This document shows, piece by piece, positions 17,633 through 25,385 of a stretch of DNA of 64,000 nucleotides; position 1 is the first letter of the stretch, and every line of letters starts with the position of its first letter. Origin of the DNA: Streptomyces lanatus (lineage in GTDB: Bacteria; Actinomycetota; Actinomycetes; Streptomycetales; Streptomycetaceae); the NCBI RefSeq assembly GCF_014655715.1, contig NZ_BNBM01000008.1, positions 124,001-188,000 of the forward strand, read 5' to 3'. The notes below the pieces were generated by a model. It did not search any database. It was not told the origin of the DNA and saw only the letters and a list, made by a program, of their open reading frames with translations. Position numbers and translations under genes: made by a program.

Positions 17633-19951
17633 ATGGACCGCGCGCAGGAACGCGTCACCACGAACGGGGCGGCAGGGCCGCCCGAGAACACGAGAATCGC
17701 CCTGGAACTCCTGGTCCACGGCGTCGGCGGCACCACACCCCAGGAGATGCTCGACGATCCGCGCACCGTGCGGATCACCGGCGACGACACCGCCGCCGTC
17801 TTCCGGCGGGCCGACGACGTCGACGCCGAGACCAGGCCGGACGACTACCGCGGCAAGCCGGTTCCCGAGGCGTACGTCTGGTGCAACCTCACCTCCGGCA
17901 ACAGCGCACGCGCCCTGTGGCTGTTGCTGCTGCCGTTCATGGTGGTCAACCTCGCCCACTGGATGCGCCCCACCACCGAGGGCCGCGCCCGGACGGTGCG
18001 CCTGTACGGCCTGATCGTGCGGCTCGCCGGGCTGACCCTGACCGTGCTGCTCGTCGCCGCCGCCTGCGAGGTCGCCCTCGACCTGGCGGCCTGGCAGTGC
18101 GCGGGCACGCACGCGTGCACCGAGCGGCACAGCTGGCTGGGCTTCCTGTCGCCCGCGGACGGCGGCTGGTGGAGCCGCCCCGGCCGCAGGCTCGCCCTCG
18201 CGGCCCTCGTGCCCGCGGCGCTGACCGGCCTACTCTGGTACCTCTCCCGCCGCACCTGGAGCGCCTACGAGTCCCAGCAGCCCATGACCCGCGAGCCCGA
18301 GCCCGACGAGGAGACCGGCGGCACCTCGCTCGGCCGCCCCGGCTTCTGGTACGGCCGCCGACTCGTCGCCCGGCTGCGCGCCGCGCACACCGCCGCCGGC
18401 CTGCTCACGGTCGCCGCGGCGGTCGGCTCGGCCGCGGCCCGCTTCGACCGCGCGCCCGGCGGCCCCACGCTCCTCGACGCGCTGGGCTGGGCCCTGGACG
18501 CGGCACTCGTCACCTGCGCGGCCGTCGTGATCTGGGTGGTCTGCCGCCGCGGCCGCAGCGAGAACCGCCTCGACCAGGAACTCGACGAACATCTCGTACG
18601 ACGCCTCCCGCTCGCCGCCCTCGCCCTGCTGGCGCTCACCCTCGTCTACGCCGGCTGGGACCGGCCGGGCTGGCAGTCCACCGGCCGCCTCCCGGGCGAC
18701 CCCACCTTCGGCGCCATCGCCTTCCTCCAAGGCCTGCTCGTCATCGTCCTCGCCGTCGTCGCCCACCTCCTGCACCGCACCCGGCCCGACCCGCGCGCCG
18801 CCATGCGAGGCCTCGGCGGACCGGCCGTGGTGATGCTGGCCTGCGCCCTCGGCGGGCTGATGTCCGGCGGAGTCGCCCAACGGGTCGCCGACTGGCTCGA
18901 CGGCACCGGCGCCTCGATCGTCGGCCCGCCGGTCCTGCTCACCTGGCAGGCGTCCGTGATCCCGCCCCTGCTGGTCCTCCTGCTGCTGCTCTGCGGCTGG
19001 CTGGCATGGCGCGCCTGGCGGCTGCGCCGCACCGAGCTGGGCACCGTGGAAGTCGACTACGCAGGCGAGCCCCGGGACACGGCACGCACCCGCCGTATCG
19101 CCAGCGTGCGCGCGATGGCGACGCTGACCGACCGCGCCCCTCTCGTGGTCGCCACCACCGCGACGGCGACTCTGCTGTTCGGTGCCGGAGCCCTCGTCGG
19201 CGCCCTCACCTCCGACGAGACCCCCAGCCAGGCCGCCGACGGGACATACGCCTTCGTGCACGGCGCCGCCCAGACCGCCCAGGCACTGGGCTCCTGGCTG
19301 ATCGGCGTCGGCTTCATACTCTTCGTCACCTGGGGCAGGCGCGCCTATAAGGACGCCTCCGCCCGGCGCACCATCGGCATCCTCTGGGACGTCGGCACCT
19401 TCTGGCCGCGTGCCGCCCACCCCTTCGCCCCGCCCTGCTACGCCGAGCGGGCCGTGCCCGACCTGACCTGGCGGATGGTGACCTGGACGCGTGCCGAGGA
19501 GGGCCGACGGCTTGTCATCTCCGGGCACTCGCAGGGCAGCGTGCTCGCCGCCGCGGCGGCCTGGCAGCTGACGGCTGCCGATCGTAGGCGCGTTGCGCTG
19601 TTGACCTATGGCTCGCCGTTGGAGCGGCTGTACGGGCGCTGGTTTCCGGCGCACTTCGGGCCGGGCGCGCTTGCCTCGCTGCATGGTGAGGTCGACTGCT
19701 GGCGGAATCTGTATCGGGTTACCGATCCCATTGGCGGGCCGGTGCTTCTGCCGGGCGAGGGTGCGCATGCCGTGGATGGCGCGCCTCTCAAGGATCCGCT
19801 GGCGTACGGGCGTACGGCTGAGCATCCCTTGCCTGCGCCGATCCTTGGGCATGGGGACTATCAGGCGGATCCGGCGTTCGCGGAGGAGCGGGAGCGGTTG
19901 CTGGCGCGGCTGACGCCGGAGGTGCCGGGGCAGCGGGCGGGGGTGGAGTGA
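17633..19951 (+). CDS. Large integral membrane protein with lipase-like GHSQGS motif
   Basis: A 772-aa protein. The N-terminus holds a short soluble segment with LELLVHGVGGTTPQEML, reminiscent of the HG oxyanion strand of alpha/beta hydrolases. It is followed by around ten membrane helices, and a C-terminal soluble part has VISGHSQGSVLAAAAAW, a textbook nucleophile elbow, then LLTYGSPL and WRNLYRVTDPIGG. I read it as an alpha/beta-hydrolase fold split by a large membrane insertion, known among streptomycete 'integral membrane proteins' but without assigned substrate. The tail HGDY could supply the catalytic histidine. ATG 17633 is chosen because upstream sequence lacks coding character. Confidence 0.75.
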   Translation: MDRAQERVTTNGAAGPPENTRIALELLVHGVGGTTPQEMLDDPRTVRITGDDTAAVFRRADDVDAETRPDDYRGKPVPEAYVWCNLTSGNSARALWLLLLPFMVVNLAHWMRPTTEGRARTVRLYGLIVRLAGLTLTVLLVAAACEVALDLAAWQCAGTHACTERHSWLGFLSPADGGWWSRPGRRLALAALVPAALTGLLWYLSRRTWSAYESQQPMTREPEPDEETGGTSLGRPGFWYGRRLVARLRAAHTAAGLLTVAAAVGSAAARFDRAPGGPTLLDALGWALDAALVTCAAVVIWVVCRRGRSENRLDQELDEHLVRRLPLAALALLALTLVYAGWDRPGWQSTGRLPGDPTFGAIAFLQGLLVIVLAVVAHLLHRTRPDPRAAMRGLGGPAVVMLACALGGLMSGGVAQRVADWLDGTGASIVGPPVLLTWQASVIPPLLVLLLLLCGWLAWRAWRLRRTELGTVEVDYAGEPRDTARTRRIASVRAMATLTDRAPLVVATTATATLLFGAGALVGALTSDETPSQAADGTYAFVHGAAQTAQALGSWLIGVGFILFVTWGRRAYKDASARRTIGILWDVGTFWPRAAHPFAPPCYAERAVPDLTWRMVTWTRAEEGRRLVISGHSQGSVLAAAAAWQLTAADRRRVALLTYGSPLERLYGRWFPAHFGPGALASLHGEVDCWRNLYRVTDPIGGPVLLPGEGAHAVDGAPLKDPLAYGRTAEHPLPAPILGHGDYQADPAFAEERERLLARLTPEVPGQRAGVE

Positions 19952-20031
19952 TATTGCTCAGTTGGCTGGACAGTGCTTTTTGCAGCCGGCGTGCCGAATA
20001 TCTGGTTCGGTCGCCTCCGGGGGCGCCACAT

Positions 20032-20099
20032 GTCGGTGTCGAGAGGCCGATCGTGCTCGGCGCTTCGCGCCTCCGCGCGTTCGGCCTCTCGACACCGAC
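20032..20099. repeat. Long nested inverted repeat between convergent genes
   Basis: Arms at 20032-20050 (GTCGGTGTCGAGAGGCCGA) and 20081-20099 are perfect 19-bp complements around a 30-base loop. The loop contains a smaller hairpin at 20059-20071 (GGCGC TTC GCGCC), and an outer 8-bp stem GGGGGCGC/GCGCCCCC (20019-20026 with 20100-20107) extends the structure. It sits in the 250-bp gap between the converging membrane-protein and AAA genes, so a bidirectional terminator is the simplest reading; a dispersed repeat is also possible. Confidence 0.7.
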
Positions 20100-20202
20100 G
20101 CGCCCCCTGCGGCTCTCTCACGGCCGGTGTCGTTGGCACGATGGCTGTTGGTGGGCACTTGCTGTTGGTCTTGGTGGTCTACGGCGATCTCGGTCTGTGG
20201 GG

Positions 20203-22647
20203 TCAGGGGAGGTCGGGTAGGTCCTCTGCGTACAGCAGGGTCAGGTCGTCCGTGCTGGGTTCGGCCAGCTGGGCTACGCGGCCCGCGTGTCGCTCCACCA
20301 TCGCCTCGAAGGTCTGGCGTGCCGTACGGCCGTTGCCGAACGCCGGGCCCTTGGGGATCGCCGTGAAGTACTTCAGGAGGGCCTCGGAGACACCGGGGCC
20401 GAGCCGGTACTCGTGCTCCTCGGTCTGCTGCTCCACGATCCGCAGGAGTTCGTCGGGGCCGTAGTCGCTGAAGGTGATCGTTCGTGAGAAACGGGACGCC
20501 ACACCGGGATTGACGGAGAGGAAGCGCTCCATCTCGGCGGTGTAGCCCGCCACGATCACCACGACCGCGTCCCGGTGGTCCTCCATCAGCTTCACCAGCG
20601 TGTCGATGGCCTCCTTGCCGAAGTCACGGCCCGAGTCCTCCGGCGACAGCGCGTACGCCTCGTCGATGAACAGCACCCCGCCGCGCGCCTTGTCGAACGC
20701 TTCCTGGGTGCGGATCGCGGTGGAGCCGATGTGTTCGCCGACCAGGTCGACACGGGACACCTCGACCAGATGGCCCTTGTCCAGGACACCGAGGGAGGCC
20801 AGGATCTCGCCGTAGAGGCGGGCGACCGTCGTCTTGCCGGTGCCGGGGGAGCCGGTGAAGACCAGATGGCGCTTGACGGACGCTGCTTTGAGGCCTGCCT
20901 GCTGTCGGCGCCGGCCCACCTCGATCATGTCGGTGAGGGCACGGACCTCGCGCTTGACGCTCTCCAGGCCCACCAGCGCGTCCAGTTCACCGAGGACGGC
21001 CTTGGAGGTGCGCGTCGGCTCCTGCTCGGCCTGCGCGGCGGCGACCAGCGGCTCCTGCTCGGTGGTGCGCTGGCCGGGGATGGCGCCGAGGAGGCCGGGG
21101 GACTGGTTCGCCGTCTGCACGGCGGGTTCCGGTGCCGGGGGCGGCTGCCTGAGGCCGGCGCTCTCGTCGCTGGTGCAGTCCTCGACGTCGGGGCCCACTC
21201 CGGAAGCCGCGTCCGGGCCGCCGTCCGCGAACTCGTAACCCCCGCGCGCGCACCGCTCCGTACGGCACTTCTTCAGCGTCGTACGGCAGCCGTCGATCAC
21301 ATGGAAGCCGTAGCCCGCGCTGCCCCGCACTCGGCAGTTCAAGAAGGTGCCACGGCCGCCTGCGGAGACGTAGAAGCCGGCCTCCGCCGGGGAGTCGACC
21401 GTGCAGCGTTCGATGACCGGGTCGGCGCCCTTGGTGACGATCACGCCAGTCTGCATGCCGTCCAGGGTGCAGTTGTTGAGCGTGCCGCCGCTGCCGTGGT
21501 CCCGGAACCAGGCACCCGTCGCCGCGTCCCGGATCCGGCAGTCGTCGAGCTGGGCGGTAGCGCCGTCGCTCACCGACACGGCGGTGTTGCGGACCTGGGA
21601 GAGGTCGCTGTCGACGACGTCCGCGCGGGAGCCGCGGTCGAGGACGAACAGCGCGTCCGGGACGTCGTGCACCCGGCAGGAGTCCAGTACGGCGGTCGCG
21701 CCGTCGCTGACCCACACCGCAGGGTAGTCGCCGGTGCTGTCGAAGATCTCGCACTGGTTGGCGTCCACGCGTGTGCCCGGGTCCCATACGGACAGGCCGT
21801 TGCGCCCGAACTGACGCACCGTCGTACGGGTGAGGGTGAGGACCGAGCGGGAGCGCAGGTCGACCGCGTTCTCCGGGATGTCGTGGATACGGCAGTCCGC
21901 CAGCGTCAGTACGGCGTCCGTGTCGAGGGTGACGCCGTCGGCCGTGGTGCGGTGCACGTCGCAGTCGGTGAGGTGGGCGGTGGCCCGGGCGGTGATCTGG
22001 ACGCCTGAGCCTCGGACTTCGTAGACCTCGCAACCGACCGCTTCCAGGGCGGAGTTCTCGCCGGTCGCCGTCAGTCCCGAGCCGGCGGCGTGGTGCACTC
22101 GGCAGCGCTCCAGGCGCGGGTGGGCGCCGCCGCGTACGGCGATGCCCGCCTGGCCGGCCGCGACGACCTCGCACTCCTCGAACACGCCACCCCCGCCGTC
22201 GAGTACGGCGATGCCGATGCCCGCGGGATTGTCGACGGTGCAGCGCCGCACGGTCGGCCGCGCGCCGCCCCGCACCTCGATCCCGGCCGCCGACCGGGTG
22301 ACGATCCGGACGTCCGTCAGCTCCGGAGCGCCCTCCTCGACGAGCAGCGCGGGCGCCGCCGCGTCCTGGCCCTCCACATGAAGGTCCTGGACCACGGCCG
22401 AGGCACGCACCGTCAGCGGCACACCGTCCACGGGCGCGATACGCACCGAACCCGGGGAGCCCTCGGGGCCGCGCAGGGTCACCGCCCGCTGGACGACGAG
22501 GTTCTCCCGGTAGGTGCCGGGCGCGACAGTGAGGACATCACCGTCGGCCGCGGCCTCCAGGGCGGCGGCGAGCGATGCGTACTCACCCGTGCGGCGCCGC
22601 CACCGCGAGGTGCCGGTGTGCGTCACCTGGACCGTGCCCTGTGCCAT
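20203..22647 (-). CDS. Right-handed beta-helix protein fused to a CbxX/EccA-type AAA+ ATPase
   Basis: An 814-aa fusion. Residues about 20-500 form a parallel beta-helix built from short repeats with a recurring C-x-V pattern (PTVRRCTVDNPAGIGI, PRLERCRVHHAAGSGL, AVLDSCRVHDVPDALF), as in NosD/pectate-lyase-like proteins. After a Pro/Gln-rich linker (~500-550) comes a CbxX/CfqX AAA+ domain with ELDALVGLESVKREV, Walker A FTGSPGTGKTTVARL, Walker B GVLFIDEAYAL and sensor region NPGVASRFSRTI. AAA domains of this type remodel partner proteins (rubisco activase CbbX, type VII secretion EccA). The beta-helix probably recognises the substrate. No signal peptide, so cytoplasmic. Substrate unknown. Confidence 0.88.
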   Translation of the reverse strand: MAQGTVQVTHTGTSRWRRRTGEYASLAAALEAAADGDVLTVAPGTYRENLVVQRAVTLRGPEGSPGSVRIAPVDGVPLTVRASAVVQDLHVEGQDAAAPALLVEEGAPELTDVRIVTRSAAGIEVRGGARPTVRRCTVDNPAGIGIAVLDGGGGVFEECEVVAAGQAGIAVRGGAHPRLERCRVHHAAGSGLTATGENSALEAVGCEVYEVRGSGVQITARATAHLTDCDVHRTTADGVTLDTDAVLTLADCRIHDIPENAVDLRSRSVLTLTRTTVRQFGRNGLSVWDPGTRVDANQCEIFDSTGDYPAVWVSDGATAVLDSCRVHDVPDALFVLDRGSRADVVDSDLSQVRNTAVSVSDGATAQLDDCRIRDAATGAWFRDHGSGGTLNNCTLDGMQTGVIVTKGADPVIERCTVDSPAEAGFYVSAGGRGTFLNCRVRGSAGYGFHVIDGCRTTLKKCRTERCARGGYEFADGGPDAASGVGPDVEDCTSDESAGLRQPPPAPEPAVQTANQSPGLLGAIPGQRTTEQEPLVAAAQAEQEPTRTSKAVLGELDALVGLESVKREVRALTDMIEVGRRRQQAGLKAASVKRHLVFTGSPGTGKTTVARLYGEILASLGVLDKGHLVEVSRVDLVGEHIGSTAIRTQEAFDKARGGVLFIDEAYALSPEDSGRDFGKEAIDTLVKLMEDHRDAVVVIVAGYTAEMERFLSVNPGVASRFSRTITFSDYGPDELLRIVEQQTEEHEYRLGPGVSEALLKYFTAIPKGPAFGNGRTARQTFEAMVERHAGRVAQLAEPSTDDLTLLYAEDLPDLP

Positions 22648-22682
22648 GGCGTTGATGTGCCCCCACCTCGTAGTACGCGGGT

Positions 22683-22872
22683 TCAGGCCCTGTCGTTTGG
22701 ATCATGCCGGCGTCGCGGGGTCTGGTGCGCACATCTGCCGCGTTGTCGTCGGTCGCCGACGCTCCGCGTCGACTCCCTCCTCCGCCTTGCAGCTGCACGC
22801 ACCGGACCCCGCTCGGCTCGGCCGAGAGGAACTGCGCCTCACAGCCGGCCTGATCCAAACGACAGGGCCTGA
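22683..22872. mobile_element. MITE-like element, 190 bp, with 28-bp terminal inverted repeats
   Basis: The left end (22683-22710) starts TCAGGCCCTGTCGTTTGGAT and the right end (22845-22872) is its complement at 27 of 28 positions. The interior has no coding capacity. The end sequence resembles termini that I associate with IS5-type elements of Streptomyces, so a non-autonomous derivative mobilised in trans is likely. No clear target-site duplication is visible. It lies directly upstream of the beta-helix/AAA gene, 35 bases from its start, and could affect its expression. Confidence 0.75.
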
Positions 22873-22942
22873 CTGCCGAAGACTTCGGCCGGTCCACCGT
22901 AGCGTGCGCGCGGGTGGTGGGTTGACCAGAGCCGGAAGGCCG

Positions 22943-23548
22943 TCAGCTGCCGGTGCCGGTCCGGCCCCAGTCCGGGCCCGCTCTGTCCCAGGCCTGGTCC
23001 CAACGGTCGTATCTGCGACGGACCATGCGCCAGACGATGAGTCGTCTGCTGCCCTCGATGAGACCGGCCGCCAGCAGTGCCGCGCCGAAACCGGCGAGCA
23101 CGGCATGCGTCGCCGCCGTCGCGGAGTCCAACGGGCGGGCCACGGTGCGGCCCTGTTCGTCCGTCCACATCCGGAACCGGTCGCCCGGCCGAGGGGTGTC
23201 GAGGCTCGCCATGACCCGGCCCTGGTGCACGGTGCCGTCCGGTGCGATCCAGTCGGCCACGACTCTGGTGCGCATATCCCGTCCGGTGGCCGCCTCGGGG
23301 TCGACGTCCAGCGAGGAGCCCTTCACCTTGCGGACCACGGTCGCCGTCACCAGATGCCGGGACGCGCGCTGTTCACGCACCGAGTCCTGCAACGCCCCCC
23401 GCGCGAGTCCGCCCACCAGGGAGCCCACCAGAGGTGTCACGACCAGGATCAGCAGCAGGGCCGAGAGGGCGATCCAGGCCTCGGCCAGATCGGTCGCACG
23501 GCGCAGCGGATTGTGCCGCCAGCGCCAGAGTCCGCTGATCGCCCGCAT
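22943..23548 (-). CDS. Rv1733c-like membrane protein
   Basis: A 201-aa protein with two membrane helices (about 22-45, WIALSALLLILVVTPLVGSL, and about 150-172, VLAGFGAALLAAGLIEGSR) flanking an extracytoplasmic domain with VVADWIAPDGTVHQGRV and PRPGDRFRMWTDEQGR. This layout matches the actinobacterial family containing mycobacterial Rv1733c; Streptomyces has many copies and their role is unknown. ATG 23548 (MRAISGLWRW) is chosen since a G-rich stretch precedes it; the frame continues upstream to 23596 without conserved sequence. Confidence 0.78.
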   Translation of the reverse strand: MRAISGLWRWRHNPLRRATDLAEAWIALSALLLILVVTPLVGSLVGGLARGALQDSVREQRASRHLVTATVVRKVKGSSLDVDPEAATGRDMRTRVVADWIAPDGTVHQGRVMASLDTPRPGDRFRMWTDEQGRTVARPLDSATAATHAVLAGFGAALLAAGLIEGSRRLIVWRMVRRRYDRWDQAWDRAGPDWGRTGTGS

Positions 23549-23785
23549 CGTCCCGCCACCCCCTTCCCGCTCCGTGATAACCCGTGGCGGAGCCATTCAC
23601 CCGCGGGCCCCGCCGAAGAGAGAGCGAAATCACCTGCGCTCGGGGTCTGTCCTGCGGGACCTCTCATGAACTTCTCACGAAAGGCCCAACGCACGGGCCC
23701 CGGGCCGGGGTTCCCACCCGAAGGTGCGGAGGGGACGCCTTCTCGACCTCTCGGCGGAGGGGATCGTTCTCAGCCGAGATGCTGC

Positions 23786-24613
23786 TCAGTCGAGAACCGT
23801 GACCGGATCGCCGACCCGGATCGTGCCGGGCGACAGGGGCACCAGATTCTGGCCGAACAGCAGTCTTCCGCCCATGCGCCGGTGTCTGCCCAGGGTGACC
23901 AGGGGCTCCCTGCCGCGCTCGGCGGTGGCCTGGTCGGTGGTGGTCACCACACAGCGCCCGGACTTCCTGGCGACCCGGAAGGTGACCTCACCGATGGCGA
24001 CGCGCGACCAGTCGTCCTCGACCCAGGCGGTGGTGCCCGACACGACGACGTTCGGGCGGAACCGGTTCATCGGCAGAGGGCCCTCATGCGCGTGATCACC
24101 CTGCTCGATCAGGGAATTGAGGGCGTCGAGGGAGGCGGTCGTGGTGATCAGCAAGGGATAGCCGTCGGCGAAGCTCACGGTCTCGCCGGGCAGTGCGTAC
24201 TCCGGGTCGACGGGGCGGCAGGTGCCCGGGTCGGCCATGTGCACCAGGCGCGCACCGACGCCGAGATAGGTGCTGTACCAGGCGTGCGCGGCGTCGCCCT
24301 CGGCGAGGACCGCCTCGACCTTGTCCCGGAAGAGCTCCACCGGCATCTTGCCGACCGCGCTCGGTACGAGCACGGTCAGCGGGGCCATGCCGGGCGCGGT
24401 CAGCCGAACACCGCCGCCGGGCAACGGCTCGGCGGCGGCCTGCGCCAGGCGTGGCTGCTGGCGCTGTGTCACGACCTTTCCCCCGTCGTCGATCAGCATC
24501 CAACGACGGTCTCCGGCCAGCCCCCAGGGCTCCACGACGGCTTCCGGGAGCGCTGTGCCCCGGCATGCCTTGACCGGATGAACGTGGATCGACTGCAGTT
24601 GCGCATGCCCCAT
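23786..24613 (-). CDS. MOSC-domain protein (mARC-like, YcbX type)
   Basis: A 275-aa protein with an N-terminal MOSC beta-barrel (IHVHPVKACRGTALPEAVVEPWGLAGDRRWML) and a C-terminal MOSC domain (MNRFRPNVVVSGTTAWVEDDW, and KSGRCVVTTTDQ with the conserved cysteine that ligates molybdenum in mARC enzymes). Members bind molybdenum cofactor and reduce N-hydroxylated compounds or trap sulfur. The redox partner, normally a ferredoxin-type domain, is absent here. No strong ribosome site precedes ATG 24613; the downstream protein matches family length. Confidence 0.85.
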   Translation of the reverse strand: MGHAQLQSIHVHPVKACRGTALPEAVVEPWGLAGDRRWMLIDDGGKVVTQRQQPRLAQAAAEPLPGGGVRLTAPGMAPLTVLVPSAVGKMPVELFRDKVEAVLAEGDAAHAWYSTYLGVGARLVHMADPGTCRPVDPEYALPGETVSFADGYPLLITTTASLDALNSLIEQGDHAHEGPLPMNRFRPNVVVSGTTAWVEDDWSRVAIGEVTFRVARKSGRCVVTTTDQATAERGREPLVTLGRHRRMGGRLLFGQNLVPLSPGTIRVGDPVTVLD

Positions 24614-24657
24614 GAGGCCATCGTGCCAGGTGGCGCCGACAGCCCCGGGGGAACGGC

Positions 24658-25092
24658 TCAGTAGCCGCGGTACTGCTGGTTGTTGTACGGGTCCTGATAC
24701 GGAGCGGCGGCGGGGCGGGGAGCCGCGGGGCGCATCGCCTCGTAGCCCATGCCACCGGGAGCCACCGGCCGGGGCTGCTGCGCCTGCGGACCCGGGTAGC
24801 CGCGCGGTGCTGCCGCCTGCTGCGGGATGTAGGCCGCGGGCGCCTGCTGCAGCGGGGAGGGCTGCTGCGCCTGCGGATAACCGTAGGAGGGCTGGGACGG
24901 GCCCGCCGGGAGGGCGGGCAGTGCCGACGGGAGCGCGGGCAGGTTGCTGCCCGGCATGTCGTACGCGGCGGGGACCCGGATCGGGGCGATCTGCGGGGTG
25001 CCCCGCTCGGCGACGAGCCTGTCGTAGATCGGGGTGTCCGGGAAGGAGGCGGAGTAGTAGCCGCCACCATAGGTGGAGCGGGGGGAGGTCAT
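24658..25092 (-). CDS. Pro/Gln/Tyr-rich small protein (DUF6643-like)
   Basis: A 144-aa protein. The first ~50 residues are ordered (STYGGGYYSASFPDTPIYDR, then LVAERGTPQIAPIRVP); the rest is low-complexity, rich in Pro, Gln, Ala and Tyr with repeated QQP/AYIPQQ-type runs and ending YNNQQYRGY. I recognise it as a streptomycete family of unknown function usually found beside terD-like genes, as here. A TACCTT box ends seven bases before the ATG and there is no ribosome site, so it is probably leaderless. It is divergent from the TerD gene over a 293-bp promoter region. Confidence 0.7.
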   Translation of the reverse strand: MTSPRSTYGGGYYSASFPDTPIYDRLVAERGTPQIAPIRVPAAYDMPGSNLPALPSALPALPAGPSQPSYGYPQAQQPSPLQQAPAAYIPQQAAAPRGYPGPQAQQPRPVAPGGMGYEAMRPAAPRPAAAPYQDPYNNQQYRGY

Positions 25093-25099
25093 GGCACAT

Positions 25100-25105
25100 A
25101 AGGTA
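25100..25105 (-). promoter_or_regulatory. -10 box of a leaderless promoter (TACCTT)
   Basis: On the minus strand TACCTT ends seven bases before the ATG at 25092, which lacks a ribosome-binding site. Confidence 0.45.
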
Positions 25106-25254
25106 AGCCCACGATGTGCTGGTTGGGGAGACCGATAAGAGGGTTGTTTTATGTGTCCGCAGTGACGCCGGATCCCCAATGCGAGCGAACTTGGCAAAAA
25201 GGGACGCCAATCGGCGTTGGGATCGTGTAAATGCCGAGTTCCGGGGCGGTTACC

Positions 25255-25268
25255 GGTGGTTGACCACC
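25255..25268. promoter_or_regulatory. Possible operator in the TerD/DUF6643 divergent region
   Basis: GGTGGT and ACCACC flank a 2-base centre, a 14-bp near-palindrome in the middle of the 293-bp gap between the divergent genes. A TAGGTT hexamer at 25310-25315 could be a -10 box for the TerD gene. The regulator is unknown. Confidence 0.35.
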
Positions 25269-25385
25269 AGTGTTGCGCGCCCCCGATCGGAGTTCGATGT
25301 GGCGGGGAATAGGTTGGCCCTGTAGAGAGAACCCAAAGGGCGGCCGGGACATCCCAGGCGCGGTGATCAGGTGATGGGGGCGGAC

